A stretch of DNA of 64,000 nucleotides from Fulvivirga ligni (GTDB taxonomy: Bacteria > Bacteroidota > Bacteroidia > Cytophagales > Cyclobacteriaceae): contig NZ_CP089979.1 in NCBI RefSeq assembly GCF_021389935.1, forward strand, positions 4,817,001 through 4,881,000, written 5' to 3'. The translations under genes were made by a program, and so were the position numbers. Below, piece after piece: positions 16,749 through 25,760 of the stretch. How positions within the stretch are numbered: the first letter of the stretch is position 1; every line of letters begins with the position of its first letter. The notes under the pieces were generated by a model. The model saw only the letters and a list, made by a program, of their open reading frames with translations, searched no databases and was not told the origin of the DNA.

Positions 16749-17171
16749 TTACTTAGATTTCTTGTTTCCAATAGTCCATAGCACGATTCCAGTACCGGTC
16801 ATACCCACACCTGCAGCCAGGAAAATAACGCCAAAGGCACCACTCGCATCACCTTCACAGTCACCATTATAGCATTCATAACTTAACGAATCAGCATCAG
16901 CAACCATTATAGCTCCAATTACGGCTAATGGTATGCCTATAAAAGTTAGAATCTTTCCGGTTTTCACCAATGGATGTTTTCTTTCTGCCATCATTTTATT
17001 GTAATGGGCAAGTGAATATTGATCTTCCAATACATTGGCCGGTGGCGCCAATTGTATACTGGTCTGGGTAGCGTTTACGCTATTATAAGATAAAGTAGCT
17101 TTCGCCATATCTTGAGATTTACTCACAAAGCTTATCAAAGCAAACAAGGCCACTAGTAGACATTTCTTCAT
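16749..17171 (-). CDS. Small secreted membrane protein bracketed by the repeat blocks
   Basis: 140 residues. Signal peptide MKKCLLVALFALISFVSKSQ, a polar region of about 45 residues, then two hydrophobic helices (about 73-91 and 111-133) separated by an acidic, Cys-containing loop (YECYNGDCEGD) that may form a disulfide. The C-terminus is basic. I do not recognise the family beyond general similarity to short Bacteroidota envelope proteins. It is the only gene between the two repeat blocks and is monocistronic. No clear promoter consensus is visible in 17172-17290. Confidence 0.7.
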   Translation of the reverse strand: MKKCLLVALFALISFVSKSQDMAKATLSYNSVNATQTSIQLAPPANVLEDQYSLAHYNKMMAERKHPLVKTGKILTFIGIPLAVIGAIMVADADSLSYECYNGDCEGDASGAFGVIFLAAGVGMTGTGIVLWTIGNKKSK

Positions 17172-17308
17172 TTTATGATTCTTAAATGGTTAATAAAACT
17201 TCAAATTAAATCAATTAGTCAGGAATTTACCATTCAAATAATAGAAAATATTAGTTTAGATATATTTTAGATGTATTTAGGGTTGACTCAAATGAAGGTT
17301 TTGGTCAA

Positions 17309-17476
17309 CACCTCACCTAAATCCTCTCCTCAAGGAGAGGACTTTAAACTGTACTTTAAATAAAAATTCCGATAGCGAAGAGCGTCTAGGCTTCGAGGGC
17401 CTCAGCCTGACTTGGATGGTTGTTGAATAAATACTAGCTCCCTTCTCCTTCCAGGAGAAAGGCTGGGGATGAGGTG
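17309..17476 (+). repeat. Hairpin-rich tandem repeat, copy C
   Basis: 168 bases, nearly identical to copy D (I count about four differences), preceded by the degraded end of a linker at about 17291-17308. Confidence 0.9.
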
Positions 17477-17520
17477 AAGAAAGGTTGCTTTATGCGAACA
17501 CAAACGAAGGCTTTAGTCTA

Positions 17521-17688
17521 CACCTCACCTAAATCCTCTCCTCAAGGAGAGGACTTTAAAATGTGCTTTAAATAAAAATTTCGATAGCGAAGAGCGTCTA
17601 GGCTTCGAGGGCCTCAGCCTGACTTGGATGGTTGTTGAATAAATACTAGCTCCCTTCTCCTTCCAGGAGAAAGGCTGGGGATGAGGTG
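17521..17688 (+). repeat. Hairpin-rich tandem repeat, copy D
   Basis: 168 bases, starting 212 bases after copy C. The near identity with copy C, including the segment GGATGGTTGTTGAATAAA, points to a recent duplication. Confidence 0.9.
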
Positions 17689-17732
17689 AAGAAAGGTTGC
17701 TTTATGCTAACACAAACTAAGGCCTTAGTCTA

Positions 17733-17902
17733 CACCTCACCTAAATCCTCTCCTCAAGGAGAGGACTTTAGATTGTGCTTTAAATAAAAATTCCGATAGC
17801 GAAGAGCGTCTAGGCTTCGAGGGCCTCAGCCTGACTTGGAGTTGGTTGCTGCTTAAAATACTATCTCCCTTCTCCTAGGAGGGGAAGGGTTGGGGATGAG
17901 GT
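17733..17902 (+). repeat. Hairpin-rich tandem repeat, copy E
   Basis: 170 bases, starting 212 bases after copy D. Its final base lies in the stop codon of the SRPBCC gene (minus strand), so the repeat array begins exactly at the 3' end of that gene. Its right end reads GATGAGGTC rather than GATGAGGTG. Confidence 0.88.
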
Positions 17903-18297
17903 CATAAAAACTCCTCACTAACATGATTAAGCACTTTTGACCAATAACTTTTCATTTCTTCTCTTTGCCTTTCATCAGTAAGCTTATCTTGATGAAAGCT
18001 GAGAGTAGTGCCGGTTTTTGCCTTGATGAATCTTACTTGCACAGCAGATGTGTTAGTCCAGGAATTGAATTTAAACTGCATTCTGAAATGTGACTGTGGG
18101 ACGAGGGTGGTGATCTTGCCGTAATTTCCTGTAGAGCTATGTAGTTCCTTGTTTATCTCTGGCTCTTCTTTCGAATCTCCAAACCATAAAGGCATGCCTT
18201 TGCCCAGTACGTAATCCCATAATTCCTCTAAAGAACAGTTAATGGTTTTTCGTACACCTACCTGAAAACCAACCGATTGAGTTTTTCCAACGGTCAT
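17902..18297 (-). CDS. SRPBCC (START/Aha1-like) domain protein
   Basis: 131 residues from the ATG at 18297, which overlaps the YcxB-like stop by four bases (ATGA); an upstream ATG at 18309 would add four residues. The features are those of the AHSA1-like branch of the SRPBCC fold: VRKTINCSLEELWDYVLGKGMPLWFG, TTLVPQSHFRMQFKF, a strand VQVRFIKAKTGTTLSFHQDKL, then a C-terminal helix REEMKSYWSKVLNHVSE. Members bind hydrophobic ligands in a cavity; no ligand can be assigned. Repeat copy E abuts its stop codon. Confidence 0.85.
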   Translation of the reverse strand: MTVGKTQSVGFQVGVRKTINCSLEELWDYVLGKGMPLWFGDSKEEPEINKELHSSTGNYGKITTLVPQSHFRMQFKFNSWTNTSAVQVRFIKAKTGTTLSFHQDKLTDERQREEMKSYWSKVLNHVSEEFL

Positions 18298-18839
18298 CTC
18301 CACTTCCATTTTGTACCATCATTGATAGGTACTTCATGCTCTTTGCTGATCTTCTGAAGTTCCTCTTTCAGCTTTGGTAAATCTTCAATTCTTTCTTTTG
18401 GTAATATCAGAAGCATACCTCCACTGAACTTTAGGAAATAGTGTTGCTTCAGTTCTACCATGTACTCCAGGGTGGAATAATTGATTTTATTCTGGCTCTC
18501 ATAATCATCAGAAATCAGGTGATCACTTTCTAAAATCAGAGAAACATCCTTATTAAAATTATTGGAGAAATTGTTTCTGATATGCTTTTTATAATGCCTG
18601 GTATATAACCAGCGCAGATACATCGGGTAGAAAAACAGTATTAGAACGCCAATGATGAGAAAATAAGTAGTAAACCAGGCATCTCCCTTAGTGTACATAT
18701 AATAGGACATGAAAAAGCATGCGCCTGTCATGATGATCCAGCGTATTTTTCTTTTATTTCCTGATACTTGAGAGACTAGAAATAAGTGCTGAGTGAGATA
18801 ATCTTCTTCCTGAAGTTGGTATGTGAATTTTGTGGCCAT
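18294..18839 (-). CDS. YcxB-like membrane protein
   Basis: 181 residues from the ATG at 18839 (MATKFTYQLQEEDYL); the longer reading from 18884 adds an unlikely N-terminus. Two adjacent transmembrane helices (about 33-52 and 58-78) follow a short cytoplasmic part, then a soluble domain with LILESDHLISDDYESQNKINYSTLEYMVELKQHYFLKF, where the W/Y-rich strand pattern and LILPKERI match the YcxB-like C-terminal domain. Function unknown. It is the first gene of a pair with the SRPBCC gene and diverges from the DUF3891 gene across 82 bases. Confidence 0.85.
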   Translation of the reverse strand: MATKFTYQLQEEDYLTQHLFLVSQVSGNKRKIRWIIMTGACFFMSYYMYTKGDAWFTTYFLIIGVLILFFYPMYLRWLYTRHYKKHIRNNFSNNFNKDVSLILESDHLISDDYESQNKINYSTLEYMVELKQHYFLKFSGGMLLILPKERIEDLPKLKEELQKISKEHEVPINDGTKWKWR

Positions 18840-18921
18840 TGTTCCTATTTGTTTCAAATATAGCAATGTTATATAGCGAACCATATCGCTTCGCCTTTGT
18901 TTGTGATATAAAATTCAAACC

Positions 18922-19647
18922 ATGATTGTAAATCGCAAGAAACACGGCTGGGACATTATCTTTCAAAGAAACCATGCCCTGTTAGCAGGGCTTGTGGCCA
19001 ATGAGGTGCAGCCTGCATTTAGACCTCCAAGATGGATAGAGACGCTATGTGCGATTTTAGAACATGACGATGGGCAGAAAGACTGGAATATTTCTACACG
19101 CCTTTCAGAACAGGGAGAACCCCTGGACTTTACCGCATATGACTGCGACCTGTCACAAGCAAAAGAGGTTGTAAAAGAATCTTTCTACAAATCTCGTTGG
19201 ATAAACCTACTTGTATCTATGCACACTTCTTCCTTGTATAGCTCAGTGCAAGACAAATCTGAAGATTTAAAGCGTTTTCTTACAGAACAAGAAGATATAC
19301 AAAAGAAGATTAAAGCCGAATTAAATTTATCTGAAGAGCAAGCCAAGGATTATTACTCATTCCTAAGATGGTGCGATGAGTTTTCCTTAAAATTATGTAG
19401 GTCCGACTGGGAAAGAGGTGATCACTTATCCTTACCCTCTTTAGCTGACAAAAATTGCAATCTTATAATTGCGAAGAATGGAGATTTGACATTGGAGCCT
19501 TGGATCTTTAAAGAAAAAGAAATTACCGTATTTGCTGAGGTTTATGAATTGAAGAAGGAAAGCTTCAGTTCTGATGAAGAACTTAAGGTTGCGATAGAAA
19601 AAACTGAACCAATAAGAAGGGAATGGAAAATCAGGCTGAATGAGTGA
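18922..19647 (+). CDS. DUF3891-family protein
   Basis: 241 residues, soluble, starting MIVNRKKHGWDIIFQRNHALLAGLVANE and containing ILEHDDGQKDWN, the His/Asp-rich signature of DUF3891. The arrangement of conserved H and D residues is compatible with a metal-dependent HD-like enzyme, but no activity is known. Monocistronic, convergent with the soluble histidine kinase gene; a hairpin spans its stop codon. Confidence 0.85.
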   Translation: MIVNRKKHGWDIIFQRNHALLAGLVANEVQPAFRPPRWIETLCAILEHDDGQKDWNISTRLSEQGEPLDFTAYDCDLSQAKEVVKESFYKSRWINLLVSMHTSSLYSSVQDKSEDLKRFLTEQEDIQKKIKAELNLSEEQAKDYYSFLRWCDEFSLKLCRSDWERGDHLSLPSLADKNCNLIIAKNGDLTLEPWIFKEKEITVFAEVYELKKESFSSDEELKVAIEKTEPIRREWKIRLNE

Positions 19648-19661
19648 TGAAATTCAGCCTG
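19632..19661 (+). terminator. Inverted repeat over the DUF3891 stop codon
   Basis: CAGGCTGAA and TTCAGCCTG form a perfect 9-bp stem with a 12-base loop that contains the stop codon region. It is followed by only a short T-run, so termination is plausible but weak. It lies between convergent genes. Confidence 0.45.
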
Positions 19662-19673
19662 AATAAGTTTATA

Positions 19674-20483
19674 CTATCTTTGGTTGGGAATATTGATCAC
19701 AAAAGTGGTTCCTTCACCTTCTTTACTATAAACTTTAAGATCTCCGTGAAGTTTTTCAATGGCTTTCTGTACAATAAATAATCCTAGTCCATTGCTGCTT
19801 TTATGCTGCTCAGATTTAAAATGAGCTTCAAATATATGAGGCAATTTATCATCTGGAATGCCAAGTCCGTTATCAGAAAATTTGATACGAATACCATCTT
19901 CATGATCAGTGATCATCACAGACACTTCGCACCTTTCTTTTTCAGGACATCTGTACTTTACTGCATTTTCAAATAAGTTTTGAAGGATTGATTCAATGAC
20001 AGGCTTTGGAGCATAAAAAGGCGCACTATGGGCTACCTGAATATCAAAACTCACTTCTTCAAATCCTTTAACATGACGCATGGTCATTAAAATATCCTGG
20101 ATTTGATCTTCAAAACTAATTTCTTCAGCTTCATTACCTAAAAGACCTTTCTGGCACATGTCTAAGGTATTGGTAATCTTAGATTCTAGCTTGGCAAGGC
20201 AACTATCCATCATTTCAAGATATTCCTTTATTTCACCTCCTTGCAGTCTAAGTTGAGCAAGCTCTACTATTCCTTTTAATGAATTTACCGGGCTTTTTAG
20301 GTCGTGTACTAGCTGGTTGAATTCTAGCTTATTTTTTTCCGCTTTTTCTTCTGCTGATTCAGCTCGGTTAACTTTTAAGCCATAGCTTGAAGAGTTGAAA
20401 AGCGGGTTAATATTTATGTCGTCTATCGGGTTTAGGATTGCGTTGTCGACGTATGGCATATTTTCACATTTTACGTTCATCAT
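19674..20483 (-). CDS. Soluble sensor histidine kinase without a recognisable sensor domain
   Basis: 269 residues, no transmembrane segment. An N-terminal tail of about 45 residues is followed by a HisKA domain with His60 (NQLVHDLKSPVNSLKG) and a complete ATPase domain: N-box LQNLFENAVKYRCP, G1 DNGLGIPDDKL, F-box IFEAHF, G2 SSNGLGLFIVQKAI. The HDLKxP version of the H-box is frequent in Bacteroidota PAS kinases, here without the PAS part. No regulator gene is adjacent, so it is an orphan whose partner and signal are unknown. The start is an ATGATG doublet. Confidence 0.9.
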   Translation of the reverse strand: MMNVKCENMPYVDNAILNPIDDININPLFNSSSYGLKVNRAESAEEKAEKNKLEFNQLVHDLKSPVNSLKGIVELAQLRLQGGEIKEYLEMMDSCLAKLESKITNTLDMCQKGLLGNEAEEISFEDQIQDILMTMRHVKGFEEVSFDIQVAHSAPFYAPKPVIESILQNLFENAVKYRCPEKERCEVSVMITDHEDGIRIKFSDNGLGIPDDKLPHIFEAHFKSEQHKSSNGLGLFIVQKAIEKLHGDLKVYSKEGEGTTFVINIPNQR

Positions 20484-20570
20484 TTGCTATGCTTATAACG
20501 TGCCAATTTTAAAATCGCCATTTTTAGTATTATATACCCATTTCCACAATTTCAATGAGGGGAATGTATA

Positions 20571-20595
20571 CCACGGTTTCCCCAATTCCCCGTGG
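20571..20595. promoter_or_regulatory. GC-rich palindrome upstream of the soluble kinase
   Basis: CCACGG, 13 bases, CCGTGG: a perfect 6-bp inverted repeat whose interior holds GGGGAA twice (minus strand). It lies about 90 bases upstream of the kinase start in otherwise AT-rich DNA. It could be a protein-binding site. Confidence 0.35.
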
Positions 20596-20607
20596 GGAAA
20601 AATGTCA

Positions 20608-20672
20608 CAAAAAAAGCTGTCCTATAAAAGTAAACCCATTTAGCTAACGGTCAACTATTACAGAACAGCTCT
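20608..20672 (-). terminator. Probable terminator of the M49-like peptidase gene
   Basis: On the minus strand AGCTGTTC pairs with GGACAGCT (one G-U pair) across a long loop and is followed by seven T. It starts about 25 bases past the peptidase stop codon. Confidence 0.55.
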
Positions 20673-20694
20673 GAAATTTTGCTAGTTTTTCAGG

Positions 20695-22362
20695 TTAAAG
20701 TCCGAGCACTTTCACCCCTTGTTTGAAGACAATGTCTACTGGAATATTCTTCTCTGTAAGAAGGTCCAAATCACCCTGAAGCTCGGCTGAGATCATAGCT
20801 TTGTCAGTCACAAGTTGACTTACACCATCATAATCACCATCACCCTGAAGAGTCAATATTTTCTCAGATAGCGAGTTCATAGCTACTGCCATTTTTTCGA
20901 AATCTACTTTGTACTTTCCTGTCTCCGGATTTCTGGTAAAGGCGCCTTGTTCTTTGAAGTAATTGAACCTGATCATGTTGGCCTTACCGTGAGCGCTTGA
21001 AGCTCCAAATCTTACAGATCTAAAAATACTGGCCAGGAAGGTAGTGTAATAATCCATCAATTCACCATCTACTTCATCTCTTTCATGCAGCCAGGTGATC
21101 ATATAAAGGCCAAGAATATCTGCTTTACCTTCTTCCAAGGCAGAAGCATTTTCCTTCAAGGCCTCACGCACTGTACCTTTGTTATTAATGGTATTTTTAA
21201 TACCCAATCCATGTGCTACCTCATGAAACATGGTGTTAGCAAAGAAGGCGTCAAAAGTGATGTGCTTACGCTGACTTTCGTCAATCAGTTCATCAGCTAT
21301 TGGCACCAAAATCTTATCAAACTTGGCTTTCATAGCATTTTTCAATTGAGATCTTCGAGTACCCTTTTTCAACTGAACACCCTCATCATTAGGCAGATTC
21401 ACAGCGATAGTTTTGCTGCCAGCATTACAATCACCAGCATAATAGATAACATCAAAAGCTGCTAATTGAGAATCAGAACCAGGCTTTTCAGCTTTGTACT
21501 CTTCAGCTACAGGTATGCCTTTTTGTAACTCGGGCAAGAGCGTAGCATATTTGGCCAGTTTCTCACTCCATTCCATATCCTTCACCAAAACATAAGCCTC
21601 ATGCGAAGCTTTGTAGCCATATAACTGGTCCTCATAGTTTTCAATAGGGCCAGCAATAATATCTATTTGGTTGGTAGTCATATCCATCCAGGCGATATCA
21701 CTATCATAATACTCATCTGTTAGTAATGCCTCTGCACGAAGGTTGAGGTATTTTTTCAACTGCTCGTTATCAGCATATCCAGCTGCTTTTTTCAATAAAT
21801 CGGCTGCTCTGTTCACCTGATCGGAGAACATGTCATAATAAGGCACCACTTTGAGGCCACCCTCTTCAGTTCTTCTTATGAAGGTATAAAGAGACTTACT
21901 TCCCTCCAGATTAGCGCTTTCAAACTCTGCCTTATCCATATTTTCAGGATAGAAGTTAGCACCTGCAGGCTTCGCTCCTACTCCTTCAATAAATGGCTGA
22001 TTATTATTTAGTCTATCCCAGGGCCCATAGTTGATGGTGGTAAACTTCTTAGCATCATTATCTTTCAATGCGCTAAAAAGCGAATCTCTTTTTCCATAAG
22101 CTTCAAACCAAAAGAGGCTATCCATAATCTCACCTACCTGGATGAGGAGTGGGATCATTTTCTTTTGGTTATCGCTGAGCTTACTCACATCGGTGGTGAG
22201 TGTTACTTCAGTGTATTTATCCAGTAAAGCCTTATAAGCGGATTCCTGAGCCGTGGTATCGGCGTCAGTGGCTTTATCCTCAGACTTTTTCGGTGAATCA
22301 CAACTATAGAAAACACTGGCCGCAAAAGCCAGTGATAGTAGTTTTGGTATCATTCGGTTCAT
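20695..22362 (-). CDS. M49 (dipeptidyl-peptidase III)-like zinc metallopeptidase lipoprotein
   Basis: 555 residues. Signal with lipid Cys21 (ASVFYSC), so probably a surface or periplasmic lipoprotein. The zinc site is FHEVAHGLG with His380, Glu381 and His384, and a second motif EEGKAD (410-415), matching the EExxAD/E glutamate motif of M49 enzymes. Classical dipeptidyl-peptidase III has a six-residue HExxGH; this protein has the five-residue HExxH form found in the M49-like part of plant Nudix hydrolase 3. It probably cleaves peptides, but dipeptidase activity should not be assumed. It follows the second receptor/DUF4249 pair by 56 bases and may be co-transcribed with it. Confidence 0.82.
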   Translation of the reverse strand: MNRMIPKLLSLAFAASVFYSCDSPKKSEDKATDADTTAQESAYKALLDKYTEVTLTTDVSKLSDNQKKMIPLLIQVGEIMDSLFWFEAYGKRDSLFSALKDNDAKKFTTINYGPWDRLNNNQPFIEGVGAKPAGANFYPENMDKAEFESANLEGSKSLYTFIRRTEEGGLKVVPYYDMFSDQVNRAADLLKKAAGYADNEQLKKYLNLRAEALLTDEYYDSDIAWMDMTTNQIDIIAGPIENYEDQLYGYKASHEAYVLVKDMEWSEKLAKYATLLPELQKGIPVAEEYKAEKPGSDSQLAAFDVIYYAGDCNAGSKTIAVNLPNDEGVQLKKGTRRSQLKNAMKAKFDKILVPIADELIDESQRKHITFDAFFANTMFHEVAHGLGIKNTINNKGTVREALKENASALEEGKADILGLYMITWLHERDEVDGELMDYYTTFLASIFRSVRFGASSAHGKANMIRFNYFKEQGAFTRNPETGKYKVDFEKMAVAMNSLSEKILTLQGDGDYDGVSQLVTDKAMISAELQGDLDLLTEKNIPVDIVFKQGVKVLGL

Positions 22363-22418
22363 TGTATAACAGTTTGGTTTACTGAACCGAAATTAACAAA
22401 ATAGACTGAGGGCTGCCC

Positions 22419-23315
22419 TTATTCTTCCAGTTTTTTGCCCATCGCTGATACTGACGCCATGTTAAAAAAGCCCACCACCTGAGTGTCTGAAGTAGTGCAA
22501 TTGATGTTACAAGGAACATTTTCCAGCGGCTCTGCGAATATCTCATCAAAACCACCATCCCTTTGAATCTGAATACCTACTTCTTCCAGGAAGGTAAAAG
22601 CATCATTAGAAATGGCATGAATTTCAACATATACAGAATCACCTGGGATATATGGTTCATAAGCATCTTCATCCTCATTAAGCGGAGTAGCGGCATCCTG
22701 AATAGGCTGAATAAAAACCAAACCATCTATTTCTCCTCCTGAACTGAACCCGGCGTCATAGGCGATATTGAGATCAAAAGGTCTATTCAAATATTGACCG
22801 TTTTTATAAGTTTTAATCCAATACGAATCACCTGTACCCACAGGGTCTCTGGCAAAGAACTGAGCATAGTAGCCTTCAGGCTGAAATGCATTGCGCTCTT
22901 CATAATAGGTATAGACAATGGAATCAATTGGTGGTACTCTATTCATCTGAGAACCAGCTTCAAAAGTATCTCCATTATAAACCACTGTTAGTTGGTAGCT
23001 TCTTCCTACTTCAAATGAAGACTCACTGGTAGCCGGATCCCAAATATATTTTCCGGGTTCTGACTCACTAAAGTTAAAGACAACTCCCATATCATCCTCT
23101 ATAGAAACCTGAGCACCAGTGACTTCAGGCGGATTAGAAGCATCAAAATATGGCTGAGACATCATCAGTTTGATTACCTGCTCTGAGCTCATATCATTCA
23201 CCCAGGCATCTACCACTAACACAGGGGGTGCATCATTTAGATCAAGGCTCACCTCATCTTCACAGCCTTGAATAAATGGCCAGATAACGACTAGAATATA
23301 TAGTAACTTCTTCAT
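22419..23315 (-). CDS. DUF4249 surface lipoprotein, partner of the receptor at 23319
   Basis: 298 residues from the ATG at 23315; a TTG one codon upstream is possible. Lipoprotein signal (LVVIWPFIQGC) followed by DEVSLDLNDAPPVLVVDAWVND, the DUF4249 opening, then Ig-like beta-sandwich strands (AQVSIEDDMGVVFNFSESEPGKYIWDP). The C-terminus has the NINCTTSDTQVVGFFNMASVS motif. DUF4249 proteins occur directly beside carboxypeptidase-domain TonB receptors and are probably their surface partners, as SusD is for SusC. Its ATG is three bases past the receptor stop codon. Confidence 0.9.
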   Translation of the reverse strand: MKKLLYILVVIWPFIQGCEDEVSLDLNDAPPVLVVDAWVNDMSSEQVIKLMMSQPYFDASNPPEVTGAQVSIEDDMGVVFNFSESEPGKYIWDPATSESSFEVGRSYQLTVVYNGDTFEAGSQMNRVPPIDSIVYTYYEERNAFQPEGYYAQFFARDPVGTGDSYWIKTYKNGQYLNRPFDLNIAYDAGFSSGGEIDGLVFIQPIQDAATPLNEDEDAYEPYIPGDSVYVEIHAISNDAFTFLEEVGIQIQRDGGFDEIFAEPLENVPCNINCTTSDTQVVGFFNMASVSAMGKKLEE

Positions 23316-23318
23316 CAA

Positions 23319-25694
23319 TTAAAACTTAAAATTATATGAGATGGCCGGAACCGGAGCACCTACTATTGAAAAACGATAGGCCATAGTATTCACCTGATCT
23401 CCAGGCACTACGTAGCCATCTTCCTGCGAAAAGAATATTGAGAAAGGGTTTTTCCTACCATAAACATTATATATAGAGAAAACCAGTTCATCTTCATTCT
23501 TACGTTTTTTTCCTTTCTTCTCACGCTTCATTTGCCAGGTTAACGAAAGATCTAAACGGTGTGTAGCTGGTACTCTAAGCCCATTTCTAGATTCATAATA
23601 GTCATAAGGAATGACCATATCCTGAATAACAAACCTGGAAGTAGGTGCGCTGAATGGTGTACCTGTGATATAGGTAAAGTTAGCCGAAGCAGACACCCTT
23701 TTACTCACATCATAATTAGCAAAAACCTTTAAGTCGTGCGTCTGATCAAATCTGGTCGGGTACCAATCGTTTCGATTAATGCCGTTGACCTTTAACTCCG
23801 TTCTACCTAAAGTATAGCTGATCCAACCGTTTAGTCGGCCACTGTTTTTCTTTAAGTTAAACTCTACACCATAAGCTCTACCAATACCACTGATCAAATC
23901 ACCTTCCTGATATTCATTGATAAACAAATCGGCACCTTTTACATATTCCACTTGATTATCAGTGTCTCTGTAATAAGTTTCTACGGAGGCTTCATAATCA
24001 TTACCTTCACCAAAGTTTCTAAAATAGCCTAAGGCATACTGTACCCCTATTTGTGGTTTGATGTTATTAGTGCTTGGTGTCCACAAGTCAATTGGCGTAG
24101 AGGCGGCTGTGTTGGATACCAGGTGAATGTATTGAGAGGTCTTTGTATAACTGGCCTTAATAGAACCACGACCGATCTGATATTTTATAGAAGCGCGTGG
24201 CTCCCAGTTGTGATATGACTCAATTACCTCTCCATCTCCAGCCTCTGTGGTTCCTGTAAGCTCTTTACGCTCCCCAGGCTCAACTTCTTCATAAGTATAA
24301 ACATTTCCAGGGCCTAAGAACTGATAAGTAGAGAACCTAAGCCCGTATTTAATGGTGAGCTTATCATTTATTTTCTGCGTGTTATCCGCATATACCGCAC
24401 TTTCTAAGGCAAACTTTTCTGCCAGCCCAATGTCTGTTGTCTCCCCATCAGAAACTACTCTGGCTTCCGCTGGTTTAAATTTGTAATAAGTTGATTCACC
24501 ACCGATGAGCAATTCATTATTGGCATTAATAAAGTAATTGAAGGATGGCTTAAAGGTGTAAGTAAGTATACGGCTATCCCATTCAAACTTATCTCTATCA
24601 TTTTCACCAAAGGCAAAACCATAGTCATAAGTACTCACGAAGAAAGCGAAGTTAGAGAACAGCTTCTGATTGAAGATATGATTCCAGCGCATGGTTCCTG
24701 TGATGCTACCCCAATCGAACCCCTGCTCTTCATCAAACTTAAATACATCTCTTCCGAAATAACCAGACAAAAACAGCTTGTTATGCTGGTTCAGGTTATA
24801 ATTGATCTTAGTGGTAAGATCGTAAAAGTAGAGTGTGGCATCGTCTATATATGGTTTGGCCAAAATATCTACATAAGACCTTCTTCCGGCCACTAGAAAC
24901 GATGCTTTATCCTTTTTTATAGGCCCTTGTACAGCCAAACGACTGAATACTGTGCCAATACCTCCGGCTACTTCATATTTCTTAGAGTTACCCTCTTTCA
25001 TACGGACGTCCAGAATGGAAGAAAGCCGCCCACCATAGTTGGCAGGCACGGCCCCTTTTATTAAAGTAACATCTTTTACAGCATCGGGATTAAATACAGA
25101 GAAAAAGCCGAATAGGTGCGATGAGTTATAAACCGGTGCATCATCTAGCAACACCAGATTTTGACCTACACTACCTCCACGCACATTAAAACCAGATGAT
25201 CCCTCTCCCACCGAACTTACACCCGGCAATAGCTGAATACTTCTTAAAACGTCAGTTTCACCCATAAAAGCAGGGATTTTCTTAATCGTTTTGATATCTA
25301 CCCTTTCCGTGCTCATTTGCACGCTAGATACATTGGCATCTTCCGCCTCACCAGTAATTACTACTTCCTGCAGCTCAGTAGTGGTAGCACTGAGCTCCAC
25401 ATCTATTCGGGCGTTGCCATTAGTTAAGTCTATGGTCTGCACCTTAGTGTCATAACCTACGTAGGCATATTCCACCTCGTAAGTACCTGCCGGCATGGTT
25501 ACTGAGTAAAAGCCATAGACATTAGTGGCGCTACCTGAGTTAACATCTCTTACGTAAATGGTGGCACCAATCAATGCCTCGCCATTTTCAATGTCTTTCA
25601 CATAGCCACTAAGCGTGAACTTGCCTTGCCCGTATCCGCCCGAAACGAATATCAGAGAAGCAATGAAAAGGAGAAAGAAGGTTTTGTAAGTCAT
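23319..25694 (-). CDS. TonB-dependent receptor with carboxypeptidase-like domain (pair 1)
   Basis: 791 residues. Signal peptide (SLIFVSGGYGQ), carboxypeptidase-regulatory-like domain (about 26-110, FTLSGYVKDIENGEALIGATIYV), plug domain (about 125-230, IQLLPGVSSVGEGSSGFNVRG, LVLLDDAPVYNSSHLFGFFS, YGGRLSSILDVRMKEG) and a barrel ending in an aromatic residue (ISYNFKF). It belongs to the family fed by a DUF4249 partner. It is highly similar in layout and motifs to the receptor at 26590-28938, so the two pairs look like a tandem duplication. The substrate is unknown. Confidence 0.93.
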   Translation of the reverse strand: MTYKTFFLLFIASLIFVSGGYGQGKFTLSGYVKDIENGEALIGATIYVRDVNSGSATNVYGFYSVTMPAGTYEVEYAYVGYDTKVQTIDLTNGNARIDVELSATTTELQEVVITGEAEDANVSSVQMSTERVDIKTIKKIPAFMGETDVLRSIQLLPGVSSVGEGSSGFNVRGGSVGQNLVLLDDAPVYNSSHLFGFFSVFNPDAVKDVTLIKGAVPANYGGRLSSILDVRMKEGNSKKYEVAGGIGTVFSRLAVQGPIKKDKASFLVAGRRSYVDILAKPYIDDATLYFYDLTTKINYNLNQHNKLFLSGYFGRDVFKFDEEQGFDWGSITGTMRWNHIFNQKLFSNFAFFVSTYDYGFAFGENDRDKFEWDSRILTYTFKPSFNYFINANNELLIGGESTYYKFKPAEARVVSDGETTDIGLAEKFALESAVYADNTQKINDKLTIKYGLRFSTYQFLGPGNVYTYEEVEPGERKELTGTTEAGDGEVIESYHNWEPRASIKYQIGRGSIKASYTKTSQYIHLVSNTAASTPIDLWTPSTNNIKPQIGVQYALGYFRNFGEGNDYEASVETYYRDTDNQVEYVKGADLFINEYQEGDLISGIGRAYGVEFNLKKNSGRLNGWISYTLGRTELKVNGINRNDWYPTRFDQTHDLKVFANYDVSKRVSASANFTYITGTPFSAPTSRFVIQDMVIPYDYYESRNGLRVPATHRLDLSLTWQMKREKKGKKRKNEDELVFSIYNVYGRKNPFSIFFSQEDGYVVPGDQVNTMAYRFSIVGAPVPAISYNFKF

Positions 25695-25760
25695 GGGTTA
25701 AAATTCCTGTATTTTTTATAGACAGAAAAGGCCTTTAAAAGTTTAATTACTTGCTGAATA

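Noticed and set aside
16302-17902. Repeat region considered as a CRISPR array
   Set aside because: Units are about 170 bases, the intervening 44-base linkers are homologous to each other, and no cas genes are near.
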